Shown here: one piece after another, positions 17,107 to 26,809 of the stretch | Layout of the letters: each line of letters starts with the position of its first letter | Numbering within the stretch: the first letter of the stretch is position 1 | Assembly (NCBI RefSeq): GCF_031326345.1 | Contig: NZ_CP133671.1 | Span: 4,030,001 to 4,094,000 of the forward strand | DNA: 64,000 bases | Direction: 5' to 3' | DNA from: Aureispira sp. CCB-E | GTDB taxonomy: Bacteria > Bacteroidota > Bacteroidia > Chitinophagales > Saprospiraceae | The notes under the pieces: model-generated | The model's input: only the letters and a program-made list of their open reading frames with translations | The model's database searches: none | What the model was told of the DNA's origin: nothing | Made by a program: the position numbers and the translations under genes

Positions 17107-20019
17107 ATGATAAAAATGATGTTTCAGCTTTGGGTTGCTACTTTTTTGCTAATGATGAGTCATAGTCTTTGTGGGCAACAATTGAGTAATGAAGAATTGT
17201 GGGGAAGTTCGAGAGTGGGGTATTTGGAAGGTGTTTGTGAAAAGCTGCACTATTGCGATTCGTATATACTAGGAGATTATGTGCCTCTTTTTTTAGAAAA
17301 ACTGGATGGCTTGAAGTCAATTAGTATTAAGAGTGATGCGATTGATTGGCGAAGTGCCATCGAAAAAATTGCAACAATAGAGACGATTGAAGAATTGACG
17401 TTGTACAATGAAGAAATTGTAGAACTACCGAATACAATCAAGAAGTTTAAAAATCTAACAGCCCTTCACTTAAGCTTAGGGAAGGAACCCAACTACAAGC
17501 AGATTTATGAGGTATTGTCAGAACTAAAAATGTTGACAAAACTGAGTATCCAAAACGTGCAATCTCCAGAAAATTTAAAAGAAATTTACCAATTAAAACA
17601 ACTGAAAGAGCTTTCAATAGTTCGTATTACGAATCGAAGGTTTGATTGGGAGAAAGCGATGGGGTATTTGTCTCAATTGGCAGAATTAGAAACACTGGAT
17701 TTGGAAGGAGGCTCGTTTGAGGTACTACCCTCTAATATTAAAGAACTCAAAAAGCTCAAAAAACTTAATATAAGTACGTCGTATGTAGATTTGTCGTTGA
17801 CGATAGAGCACCTGCAAGGATTGTCTAATTTAGAAACATTGATACTTGGTAATAACAGATTGGGGGTGCTCCCTGATAATATAGGAAGCCTTAAAGGACT
17901 TAGGAGTTTACAGGTCGATGCAGGGGCATTGACTGCATTGCCAGAGTCGATAGGAGAGTTGAGTGCCTTAGAATTACTGTCTTTGCGTAATAACCGTCTG
18001 AAAACATTGCCTCCAAGCATCAAAAAACTCAAAAAATTAAAAGTGTTGGAGCTTCGAGAAAACCCTTTGGAGAACTTACCAAAGGAATTTGCTAAATTGG
18101 AGGAGCTGCAAACGTTGAGGCTTAGCGAATTGGCTAATGAGCAGGCAGTTTTGGAGCGAGCCTTAGAAGTAGCTACCTTAGAGACTTTAGAGTTGGTGGA
18201 TCTAAAAACGAGTTTAACGGCCGTTGTTGCTCATAAAAACCTAAAAACATTGGAACTGGATTTTGTTGGTACATTAGATTGGGAGAAGAATTGGTCGTGG
18301 ATATTTCAATTTAATAAATTGGAAAAATTGGTTATCGTATCAGAGGATTTAGAGGTGGTGCCCAAGGAAATTAGTCAGCTAAAAAATCTCAAAAAATTGG
18401 ATTTAGCATACAATGAAATTCATACCTTACCTGAGTCTATTGGAGAGTTGCAACAGCTTTTATTTTTAGATGTTCAAGGAAATAGCTTAAAGGAAATCCC
18501 CGTTTCTATTAGTAATTTAAGAGCGCTAGAGTTGTTGAATATAGAATTTAATGCCATTAAAACTATACCAAGCGATTGGACTAAGTTGGATCAGCTTAAG
18601 GTTGCCTATTTTAATGATAATAAAATTAAATTAGGAAAATTGATGTTGCCTAGAAGTTTAGAATATCTTAGTATAGGAGGGAATGGTTCAGTTGAGTTAC
18701 CGAATAATTTGGCAGAATTGAAGAATCTGAGGGTTTTGTTGGCAGGGGAAAATAAATTAAAGCATCTAGATGGTTTTTTAATAGAAAATCACCCCCAATT
18801 AACGTATTTATATTTGAGTGCCAATGAACTAAAAGAATTGCCTGAAACATTGTTTGGAGGAATGCTGTGGGGACTTAACTTATCAGAGAACAAATTACTT
18901 AGTCTTCCTAAGTTATCAAAAACAAACAATACGTTGAGATATTTGAATGTCGCCAATAATGCAGCATTTGCCTTTCCAACGCATATTAATCAGTTGAAAC
19001 AATTGGAAGTTTTAGAGGCAAGTGAAAGTCTCCAAGGTGAACTGCCTCAAGAAATAGGGGAACTTGTTCATTTGCAAGAATTGGAACTTTCGGCTTTTAA
19101 TAAAGTGTTGCTTCCTGAAGCTTTTAAAAAGTTAAGGAACTTAGAAAGTATCGTTGCTAATTATCATTCCATTATGGGAGAGTCATCTAATTTTTCTCAT
19201 TTAGGAGCTTTGCCTTCTTTGCGTTTTTTAGAAGTTTCGGAGTTGAAAGTACCTATACAAAAAGGCACTTTTTCGAATCTAAAGCAATTGGAGTATTTGA
19301 CGTTGGTTGATCAAGAAGAACAGCCTGATTTAGAATTGCTTTTCAATGAACTTGCTTCGTGCAAGCTTTTAAAAAGTGTGAATTTAAATTCAAATAACTT
19401 ACTAGAAGTGCCTAAAAATATAGGTTTGTTGGCTTCTATAGAGTATTTAGATATTTCATTTAATGAGATAAAAGCATTGCCTGAAAATATAAGCCAGCTT
19501 CTAAAATTAAGGGAACTAGATATTAGTGATAATCAAATTAGCACCTTGCCAGCGGGTATTGGGTATTTGCCAAGCCTCAGAAAGCTGTATATGAGCAGCA
19601 ATGCGCTGTTGGAATTACCATTGAGTATAGAAAATTGGAAAGTAATTGAAGAATTAAGTTGCTTTGATAATGATTTGACAGAATTACCAAAAGAAATTTG
19701 TCAGTTGAACTCTTTAAAAAATGTAGATTTTGCGGATAATATGCTAGATATTTTGCCAGAGCATTTTGATGATTTGGAAAATTTAACGGATGTGGATTTG
19801 AGTGATAATTTGTTTGTTGAGTTTCCCAAAACATTACCAAAGCTTTTAAGTTTAGAAAGCTTGATTTTGGATAATAACGAATTAAAAGATTTTCCAGAGG
19901 AGTTTAAAACATTGAGATTTCTGAATTTTTTAAGTTTGGGAGGAAACCGATATACGGCAGAACAGCAAAAAAATATCTTGAGAGAGTTTAAAAATATTGG
20001 TTTTGTTACATTTGAGTGA
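17107..20019 (+). CDS. Secreted leucine-rich-repeat protein
   Basis: A 970-residue protein with an N-terminal signal peptide (hydrophobic stretch LWVATFLLMMSHSLCG, residues 8-23), followed by LRRs almost to the end. The units match the 23-residue pattern LxxLPxxIxxLxxLxxLxLxxNx (for example LKTLPPSIKKLKKLKVLELR). No catalytic domain and no T9SS C-terminal sorting domain are visible, and the chain ends within the last repeats. LRR solenoids bind proteins; the partner is unknown. The next gene starts 8 bp downstream, so the two are probably co-transcribed, and another LRR gene follows. The nearby PUFA genes point the other way and are probably unrelated. Confidence 0.85.
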   Translation: MIKMMFQLWVATFLLMMSHSLCGQQLSNEELWGSSRVGYLEGVCEKLHYCDSYILGDYVPLFLEKLDGLKSISIKSDAIDWRSAIEKIATIETIEELTLYNEEIVELPNTIKKFKNLTALHLSLGKEPNYKQIYEVLSELKMLTKLSIQNVQSPENLKEIYQLKQLKELSIVRITNRRFDWEKAMGYLSQLAELETLDLEGGSFEVLPSNIKELKKLKKLNISTSYVDLSLTIEHLQGLSNLETLILGNNRLGVLPDNIGSLKGLRSLQVDAGALTALPESIGELSALELLSLRNNRLKTLPPSIKKLKKLKVLELRENPLENLPKEFAKLEELQTLRLSELANEQAVLERALEVATLETLELVDLKTSLTAVVAHKNLKTLELDFVGTLDWEKNWSWIFQFNKLEKLVIVSEDLEVVPKEISQLKNLKKLDLAYNEIHTLPESIGELQQLLFLDVQGNSLKEIPVSISNLRALELLNIEFNAIKTIPSDWTKLDQLKVAYFNDNKIKLGKLMLPRSLEYLSIGGNGSVELPNNLAELKNLRVLLAGENKLKHLDGFLIENHPQLTYLYLSANELKELPETLFGGMLWGLNLSENKLLSLPKLSKTNNTLRYLNVANNAAFAFPTHINQLKQLEVLEASESLQGELPQEIGELVHLQELELSAFNKVLLPEAFKKLRNLESIVANYHSIMGESSNFSHLGALPSLRFLEVSELKVPIQKGTFSNLKQLEYLTLVDQEEQPDLELLFNELASCKLLKSVNLNSNNLLEVPKNIGLLASIEYLDISFNEIKALPENISQLLKLRELDISDNQISTLPAGIGYLPSLRKLYMSSNALLELPLSIENWKVIEELSCFDNDLTELPKEICQLNSLKNVDFADNMLDILPEHFDDLENLTDVDLSDNLFVEFPKTLPKLLSLESLILDNNELKDFPEEFKTLRFLNFLSLGGNRYTAEQQKNILREFKNIGFVTFE

Positions 20020-20027
20020 GATAATAA

Positions 20028-21335
20028 ATGAGTGTTCATAAAAAGTTTAGAAAAGCTATAGGGTGCGGAATCGGGAAGGCATATCTAATTATTTTAGAGC
20101 ACCCTAATATTGATTTTAGCAAAAGAATAAAAAGAAATGTGCTTCAGCGAATGTGTTACGATGGTCAATGCGAGGGATTTTGGGGGGATTATTATTATCA
20201 ACTAATTTGTGGTACTCCCCAAAAAGATGCTTTGATTGAATTTGTGTTGGAAGAACTGGCAAAGGAACAAGATGATTGGTATGTGCTTACTCAGTTGTAT
20301 GAAATTGCAGCATTAGCAGCAACAGAGGACGGCAATGAAAGAGCAAGAGAGGTTATTTGGGAGCGATTTAAGCAAGAATATGCTGAAGGAGATGATTGGA
20401 ATGGGGAGAATGCTTTGCTTAGAATTGCTGGCAAAAAAGCCCTTTTAGGCTTGGCGAGACTAAAAGGGAAGTACCTAAAAAAGCGACCTAGTGAAATAGA
20501 GTTTGGTGGGCTAATTAGTGAGTTTGATGAACTTTATCCAAAACTAAATGGACGTAAATTATTGAGGAGAGCAAGTTTACAAGATCCTTTTATCAAAACG
20601 TATTGGGAGTGTGTGCAGCGGAACAATAAACCTTCTAAGAAGAGGAAAAGAACGAAGAAAAAGTTGGGCTATAAAGCCATTCAAAAACAAATACAAACGG
20701 CTACTTTCTTTTGGGCAGGACCATGGGTAGATGAAATAAAGGACAAGACGTGGCAGAAGTTAGCAGAGGAATTGATGAAAGAAACAAAATTTAAAATTCA
20801 AGAACGTTATTTGAAACTCTTTGCTAAACGAAAATTTCCTCTGGATTCTCAGATTTTATTTGATTTTGTGGAACAAAAAAAACAATCTCCTAAGCGACTA
20901 ATTGCTCCTGCGGTAGAAGCACTTGCTATGTTCCAATCGGATCAGATTCGTTCTTATGCCTTGGAGAGGTTAAAGAAAAAGAAAGATATTTTAGTTTATT
21001 TACCTTTGTTAAAGTACAACTATAAATCAGGCGATCATCTGTTGTTAGATGAGATATTACAAAAGAAATGGAGCTCGGACGAATTGCATGATTTGAATTA
21101 TCACTACAGAGCAATTTATAAAATTAATTTAACCAAAGAATGCATGTTACCTCTGAAGAGGTTGTATAGCCGCCTAAACTGTGGGGTTTGCCGAGAAGAG
21201 ATTTTAACTACTCTGTATAAGAATAACGGATTAAAAAAGGGACTTTTAGAGGAGATGAAGTTTGATAGCCAGCAACGAATTCGAGCATTGTATCTAAAAT
21301 GGAGTCATCGCTTATCTGATGATATTAAGAACTAA
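20028..21335 (+). CDS. Predicted helical protein of unknown function
   Basis: A 435-residue protein, rich in Lys, Glu and Leu, with no signal peptide or membrane segment. The spacing of hydrophobic residues in helical pairs (EFVLEELAKEQDDWYVLTQL; ALEMLER-like units such as YALERLKKKKDILVYLPLLK) suggests a HEAT/ARM-type repeat solenoid, but I cannot assign a family. Its start lies 8 bp after the LRR gene stop, which suggests an operon. A basic patch (KPSKKRKRTKKK) near residue 200 is notable. The pairing with LRR proteins on both sides suggests that the three genes belong together. Confidence 0.7.
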   Translation: MSVHKKFRKAIGCGIGKAYLIILEHPNIDFSKRIKRNVLQRMCYDGQCEGFWGDYYYQLICGTPQKDALIEFVLEELAKEQDDWYVLTQLYEIAALAATEDGNERAREVIWERFKQEYAEGDDWNGENALLRIAGKKALLGLARLKGKYLKKRPSEIEFGGLISEFDELYPKLNGRKLLRRASLQDPFIKTYWECVQRNNKPSKKRKRTKKKLGYKAIQKQIQTATFFWAGPWVDEIKDKTWQKLAEELMKETKFKIQERYLKLFAKRKFPLDSQILFDFVEQKKQSPKRLIAPAVEALAMFQSDQIRSYALERLKKKKDILVYLPLLKYNYKSGDHLLLDEILQKKWSSDELHDLNYHYRAIYKINLTKECMLPLKRLYSRLNCGVCREEILTTLYKNNGLKKGLLEEMKFDSQQRIRALYLKWSHRLSDDIKN

Positions 21336-21467
21336 AAAGTGTTTCGGAATGGATGCAAATACTTTTAATTGGGATAAAATTTAATATTTAACTGTAAGAT
21401 TGTTTTTTAGTTAAAAAAATAGATAACTTGTGGCGAGTGCTAACGGAAGGAATAACCAAAGAGAAAA

Positions 21468-23192
21468 ATGTTAAGTAAAGAAGAACTTCAAAACCTATCA
21501 CAGTTATTGTTAAGCGTTGACGAACGCAATCTGGAAATTGCTTTTGAACTTATTCAGCAGGGAAATTATATTGAATATTTTGTTTCTGAACTATTTGCAA
21601 TATATAAAATGGATGTTCGGACATATAGTCGTATAGCCAAGAGATTACTGGATGCGGTAGCCGAACGCATTGTTGGTTTGAAGGAAGCTTTGAGAAGTAG
21701 AGCTTACTTAGATAGCCGAACTTCTTCTAAAAATATTAAGAATTTTGCAAAAATTTGCCCTTCGATAGAAGCGAAAAAAATGGCTTTGGCTATTTATAAT
21801 AAATACGATAGTGGATTTCAGTTTTTATTTTCAGAATTACCAGAAAATGAACTTACTCCTATTTTAAAAACAAAAATAGAAGCAGCGGGACTGACATTAT
21901 CACGAAAAACAATTACGAAGATTCCAAAGGCATTATTAAAAGAAACATATCTAAAAGAATTAAACTTATCTTACAATCAGATAAAGTCTCTTCCAACAGG
22001 AATCCATCATTTAAAGTCTTTGCGAAAATTAAATCTTAGATCAAACGAGGTCAAAAAAATACATAAAAATATTGGAAAGCTGGAACATTTGGAAGTGTTG
22101 GAGTTAGCCTGGAATAAATTAGAAGTATTGCCTGACGAGTTGGCAAATTTGACGAGGCTAAAAGAGTTGAGTTTGGGGTATAATTCTTTTAAAAAATTCC
22201 CAACAGTTATTACGCAAATTCCAAACTTAGAGAAACTATCTATTGGTAGAATGATGGATTATCGTGCAAATGTGGATGAAATTCCTAGCAGCTTTTTTAA
22301 TCTCAAAACAAATTGCCTGTTGGAATTGACACTTAGAGATCCGACAGATAGCAACAGCCAACGTCCATGGGGTAATTTGCCAGTTATTACTAGAATAACA
22401 GGAACTTATGATGATCCTATTAGGACGACTCCTTTAGAAATTGCAAGACGTGCGTTTGCTCAAAACAAAGAAGGCATTCGTTTTATACTAGAGCATGGAA
22501 CAGAAGAAGATAAAGCAAATGTGTACAATTATGTGTTAAAGGATAGGATTAATTCAGAGCGATACGCTGTTTATTTGGGGCTAATTCTTAAGAATGCTCC
22601 GCCAGCAGTGAAAAGAAGGGCTTTATCCTTTTACATTCGAAACGAAGTGTTGTTTTTTGATAAAAAAATTACGTTGGATGTTTTGCCAGCAGAATTGGGT
22701 GATTTTTCGATTCGAGCAATGGAATGGGTGGGGAAATTTAGTGAAATAACTAATTCGACAACATTTTGGAATTTTTTAGAATACACCCCTTCTATTGAAC
22801 GTATTGTAATTGGGAAAGAGATTAGGGCTAAAGGCAGTGACCAAAAACATCAAGTAAGAATTCCTGTATTATTGCCAAATTTGAAAGTATTTAGGCTAGG
22901 AAATTTACAACTGGACTGGGGCTTTTTCTTTAACAATATAGACCAATTGCCTCAATTGGAGGAGCTTGAAGTACATCGTGTTTATTATTTGAATGAAACG
23001 GAAGATATAGATGGAGTTTTTACGCTTTGTGCTCCATTGCAACAATTAAAACATCTTAAAAGATTAGAATTAGGTCGATTCTCTATAAATAATCAGGTTG
23101 GAATAAGCGAAGAAGTACTAAAAGAAAAAATAGAATTGGGATTTGAAAAAATGCTGCCCAACTGCAACACTATAATCCATGTTGGTTTTTAA
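21468..23192 (+). CDS. Cytoplasmic LRR protein with N- and C-terminal non-repeat regions
   Basis: A 574-residue protein. Residues 1 to about 135 are helical (MLSKEELQNLSQLLLSVDER). About five canonical LRRs follow (LKELNLSYNQIKSLPTGI and so on, residues 155-265), then a mixed region, and finally divergent LRR-like units (LPNLKVFRLGNLQLDWGFFF). There is no signal peptide, unlike the LRR protein at 17.1 kb. It lies downstream of the helical protein gene with a 132-bp gap, on the same strand. The function is unknown; a protein-protein interaction role is inferred from the repeats. Confidence 0.75.
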   Translation: MLSKEELQNLSQLLLSVDERNLEIAFELIQQGNYIEYFVSELFAIYKMDVRTYSRIAKRLLDAVAERIVGLKEALRSRAYLDSRTSSKNIKNFAKICPSIEAKKMALAIYNKYDSGFQFLFSELPENELTPILKTKIEAAGLTLSRKTITKIPKALLKETYLKELNLSYNQIKSLPTGIHHLKSLRKLNLRSNEVKKIHKNIGKLEHLEVLELAWNKLEVLPDELANLTRLKELSLGYNSFKKFPTVITQIPNLEKLSIGRMMDYRANVDEIPSSFFNLKTNCLLELTLRDPTDSNSQRPWGNLPVITRITGTYDDPIRTTPLEIARRAFAQNKEGIRFILEHGTEEDKANVYNYVLKDRINSERYAVYLGLILKNAPPAVKRRALSFYIRNEVLFFDKKITLDVLPAELGDFSIRAMEWVGKFSEITNSTTFWNFLEYTPSIERIVIGKEIRAKGSDQKHQVRIPVLLPNLKVFRLGNLQLDWGFFFNNIDQLPQLEELEVHRVYYLNETEDIDGVFTLCAPLQQLKHLKRLELGRFSINNQVGISEEVLKEKIELGFEKMLPNCNTIIHVGF

Positions 23193-23295
23193 AATATAGC
23201 ATCTTGTTTGGGCAACTTGCTCGAAGTTCTTAATTTGGGGAAGCATCCATGTTTTCTACTGAAAGTTCCAATTGAGATATTTTAAAATTCATGAA

Positions 23296-23967
23296 ATGAT
23301 TACAGTTTACCACGCCATATCTTCTACAATCGAGACTCAAATTTCCTTGAAAGATTTATTGATAAATTTGCCAGCGCATTTTAGGGAACGAGCGTTACGA
23401 TATCAATTTTCGCAGGATGCTTATAATTTTGTGTTGGGGCGATTAATGATAAAAAAAGCCTTAGGAGCGTTGGGGTTGCCTGAAAAGCTCTTGAATGAAA
23501 TCGTTTATAATAAAGAAGGCAAACCATTGATGAAGGAAATGTCTTTTAGTATTTCCCATTCAAAAGATTTGGTGGCTTGCGCGTTTGCGCCAACAGGACA
23601 AATTGGTCTGGATGTAGAATATCCAAGAAAGATAGCGAGAGCACATTTTCGTCATTGTTTTAACGATAGAGAATGGGCTTCGATTCAAGGGGATACAAGT
23701 ATGCACACGTTTTATCAATTTTGGACTCAAAAAGAAGCGATCTTAAAAGCAAATGGTGCAGGGTTAGGACAACTATTAAATATAGACATCAAAGATGCCA
23801 CTACTGCGTACTTTTACAACTCTGACATTTCTACTGAATCTGTTTGGAATCTAAATACTTTTGAAATAGGCGGAAGTTCAGCTTATGCTTGTTTGTGTAC
23901 TGACTTAGCAACGGATTTTGCTTTGGAAAACTTAAATGATGTAGATGCCTTGTTGGATACTAAGTAA
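23296..23967 (+). CDS. Sfp-type 4'-phosphopantetheinyl transferase (PfaE-like)
   Basis: This enzyme transfers phosphopantetheine from coenzyme A to the serine of carrier proteins. Visible family motifs: FSISHSKDLVACAF, then IGLDVEYPRK (Mg-binding Asp and Glu), then FWTQKEAILKANGAGL (the W-x-x-K-E-A signature). I prefer the ATG at 23296 (223 residues, MITVYHAIS), since the upstream in-frame alternative at 23272 is a TTG. It is the only carrier-protein activating enzyme in the window and lies about 7 kb from the pfa operon on the other strand, so it most likely primes the four PfaA ACPs (inference). Its stop is 3 bp from that of the convergent gene. Confidence 0.9.
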   Translation: MITVYHAISSTIETQISLKDLLINLPAHFRERALRYQFSQDAYNFVLGRLMIKKALGALGLPEKLLNEIVYNKEGKPLMKEMSFSISHSKDLVACAFAPTGQIGLDVEYPRKIARAHFRHCFNDREWASIQGDTSMHTFYQFWTQKEAILKANGAGLGQLLNIDIKDATTAYFYNSDISTESVWNLNTFEIGGSSAYACLCTDLATDFALENLNDVDALLDTK

Positions 23968-23970
23968 ACA

Positions 23971-24336
23971 TTAGATTTGTTCTGCATCTAGTAATTTTTT
24001 TATTTGCTGAATGATTACCAACCTGTTTTGATAAAACAATTTAGGGAAATCTAAGTCAGGGTTTGAGATCCTTCTTTTATCTTGCTCGAAATAGGTCATG
24101 ATAGATTGAAGCCCTTCACGATTTCGGGCGTAGAGAAATCTATTTTTGACTTGGATTTTATAATAATAGCAATTGTTGGAGAAGTGGAAACTAGGATTGA
24201 TATAAGCACAATGGGAGCAGATAGCTTTTCCTTGAGGGACTATTTGCTGACGATATGTGTTGGCTTTTGAATAAAAGTAAGAGGCTTTTGAGTTGCATTT
24301 TGGACAAATAATAGCAACGGTTAGTAACGTATTCAT
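23971..24336 (-). CDS. Small zinc-ribbon protein of unknown function
   Basis: A 121-residue protein with two CxxC pairs (CPKC near residue 12 and CSHC near residue 41), which together can hold one zinc ion. The C-terminal part is Tyr-, Phe- and Lys-rich with no recognisable domain. It is convergent with the phosphopantetheinyl transferase gene. Similar short CxxC proteins are common orphans in Bacteroidota. No function can be given. Confidence 0.6.
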   Translation of the reverse strand: MNTLLTVAIICPKCNSKASYFYSKANTYRQQIVPQGKAICSHCAYINPSFHFSNNCYYYKIQVKNRFLYARNREGLQSIMTYFEQDKRRISNPDLDFPKLFYQNRLVIIQQIKKLLDAEQI

Positions 24337-24384
24337 ATTAGTAGTTTTTATTGTAGAGTTTTAGGAGTTGTATTAATTGTTGAA

Positions 24385-25483
24385 CTATTCATACATATTA
24401 CTATAGTCGAAGTGAATTGGTAGCTCATATTCTACTTGGACAGGTTGATTGTCTTTTGTGCCACCAATCCAAGGATTGGGGAGATCGTTCATCAAGTTAA
24501 TAACTCTTAAGACCTCTTCTCCACATCCCCCCCCCAATATCTTTTGTAATAGATGTATTAATAATTTTTCCTGTTGCTGTAACGGTGAACTTAATAAAAA
24601 CTATGCCGCTCATCTTTTGTTTATAAGCTTTTTCGGGATATTGAATATTAGAATAAATAAACTTCAAAAATTTTTGATCAGCACAACGTTTTTTTTCTTG
24701 GATAGACATTTCTTTTACCTCGCATCCTGGAAATCTAGGCAATCGATCAGTATTAATGTCGATTTTAGAAATTGTGTCCGCTGCTATTGCTTCCACAACT
24801 GGCAGAATGCTATCTAATTCTGTTACGAATTGATTTTTTTTATAAAAAATGGCTAAGTTGATAATAATATCTTTTTGTTTATTGGAATATTCATGGTGGT
24901 TAGATGGGATGGCTTGTTCTATATGCTTGAGAAATCTGAGTTCTTTGGGAACCTCAACTTGAGAGGCACAAGCAATATTCCATTTTTTTTGAAAAAATGG
25001 GGATTGGAATTCGAGATTAAAATTTAAAAACAACTCGCTTAGAATAGTTTCAACAAGTTTTAGGTCAGTTGAACGCAAAGCCTCATCTATCCAAGCAGCA
25101 TCATGCAAAAGGTGTTTAGCTAAGGTGTTGTAATTTATATTGTTGTAGATTTTGGTTTGTGTGATTAATGTTTTTATTCCTAAGGTATAGATGGTGGGAG
25201 GATTTGAGAGTCGAGCATTATATTGGTACTTTAGTTGAGTGATTTTTTTGCTTATTAATTTATCCGCTATACTAATTTGCTTTAGGGCATTTTGGTAATC
25301 TTTTGAATGATTGTAGAATTGAGAAAGTTCGATTATATTACGAATATATGTTAAACTACTACCTCCATCGCTTTTTTTTATGCTTTTTAGAGCATTCTTC
25401 AACGTTTTTTCTGAGGTGTGATGCTGCGAAAAAAGACTTTTTGATAAGCCTAGCAAGAACAAAATGATTAGTAATTTTTTCAT
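24385..25483 (-). pseudogene. TonB C-terminal-domain protein with a frameshift in a G9 tract
   Basis: The intact frame encodes 328 residues: a signal peptide (LLIILFLLGLSKSLFSQ), a helical TPR-like middle, then the start of a TonB C-terminal domain (FPGCEV, AYKQKMSGIVFIKFTVTATG, SITKDIGGG), after which it runs into MWRRGLKSY and stops at 24497. The missing end is present in another frame: removing one G from the nine-G run (C run at 24527-24535 on the plus strand) gives GGGCGEEVLRVINLMNDLPN, then PWIGGTKDNQPVQVEYELPI and a TAG at 24385, a standard TonB-C ending. The gene is therefore a real frameshift, a phase-variable switch, or a sequencing error. Intact homologues of this type are periplasmic proteins. 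Confidence 0.85.
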
Positions 25484-25503
25484 AGGTGATTTAGTATGAG
25501 TTT

Positions 25504-26793
25504 TTAAGCAATTAAATGATCACTATTATCTGTAATTTCTGATTCGGTTTCCTTTTTTAAGTCTTGTTCGAAATCCAGGGTACGCATTTGTTTTGAAAAC
25601 AATCCTGTCAAAACAACAGTTATTAAGGTCATGCTACCTCCAAAAACAACAGCCGTTACAGTTCCCATTAGCTTAGCTGTGAAACCACTTTCAAAAGCTC
25701 CTAGTTCATTGGAAGAACCAACAAACATTGAGTTGACAGCAGAAACTCTTCCGCGCATACTGTCGGGAGTATACAGCTGTAAAATAGTTTGTCGAATGAC
25801 CATAGAAATCCCATCAGTAACACCACTCATAAATAAGGCAAAAACGGACAACCAAAAACTAGTCGAGAGACCAAATACGATGATGCAGAGACCAAAACCA
25901 AAGATAGAGAAAAGCAATTTTAGACCTGCATTTTTGTTAATAGGAAAATAAGCTACAGCAAACATAATAAAAAAAGAACCGACCGCAGGCGCTGCTCTCA
26001 AAATACCAAAACCTTCAGAACCTACTCCCAAAATATCCGTTGCAAAAATAGGTAGTAAGGCAATTGCTCCACCAAACAAAACCGCAACCATATCTAGCGT
26101 AATGGCACCTAGTATAATTTTTGTTTGATAAACGAATTTAACGCCTTCTCGTAAACTCTGAAAAACAGGTTCCCCAATTTTAGGATTTAAAATAGCTTTT
26201 GGTTTGATTTGTAGTAATAGGATTAAAGCAAAAATAATAAATCCAATAATGAGAAACATAGAATAATGTGTACCCATCCAAAAAATTGTAAAACCTGCCA
26301 AAGCTGGTCCTAGCACGGCACTCATTTGCCATATAGAGCTACTCCATGTGGCAGCATTGGGGTATAATTCTTTAGGAACAATAAGTGCCATCAATGCAAA
26401 TAATGTTGGATTGATAAATGTTCTTACAATACCACCTAAAAAAACTAAGCTATAAATAAGATACAAGGTATTGGGTTGTCCTATCAAAGCAGGCGAAGTC
26501 GTATAAAAAAGCCCAATGCTAAGCCCTAAAAAAGCGATAACGCAAATCGCAAGCAAGTTTCTTTTTTCTTTTTGATCTACAAGGTGCCCTGCAAAGAGAG
26601 CTAGCCCGACAGCGGGGACTACTTCCATCAAACCAATAATCCCTAAAGACAAAGGGTCTTGGGTTATTCGATAGACCTCCCATTCTATAATAACAAATTG
26701 CATTGACCATGCAAATACCAGAGCAAATCGAACGAACAAAAATAATCTAAATTCTGAATACCGAAGTGCTGCGTATGGATCGTTTTTTTGCAT
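25504..26793 (-). CDS. Major facilitator superfamily transporter (MFS_3 / EntS-like)
   Basis: A 429-residue integral membrane protein with about 12 hydrophobic segments. The first-loop pattern GLMEVVPAVGLALFAGHLVDQKEKRN corresponds to the MFS loop 2-3 signature, and DSMRGRVSAVNSMFVGSSNELG is typical of the MFS_3 group. These are proton-driven exporters of siderophores, drugs or other small molecules; the substrate is not readable. It lies between the OmpA-family gene (16-bp gap) and the TonB-C-like gene (20-bp gap) on the same strand, so the three may be one transcript. Confidence 0.85.
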   Translation of the reverse strand: MQKNDPYAALRYSEFRLFLFVRFALVFAWSMQFVIIEWEVYRITQDPLSLGIIGLMEVVPAVGLALFAGHLVDQKEKRNLLAICVIAFLGLSIGLFYTTSPALIGQPNTLYLIYSLVFLGGIVRTFINPTLFALMALIVPKELYPNAATWSSSIWQMSAVLGPALAGFTIFWMGTHYSMFLIIGFIIFALILLLQIKPKAILNPKIGEPVFQSLREGVKFVYQTKIILGAITLDMVAVLFGGAIALLPIFATDILGVGSEGFGILRAAPAVGSFFIMFAVAYFPINKNAGLKLLFSIFGFGLCIIVFGLSTSFWLSVFALFMSGVTDGISMVIRQTILQLYTPDSMRGRVSAVNSMFVGSSNELGAFESGFTAKLMGTVTAVVFGGSMTLITVVLTGLFSKQMRTLDFEQDLKKETESEITDNSDHLIA

Positions 26794-26809
26794 TGATTGT
26801 TGTGTGTTT

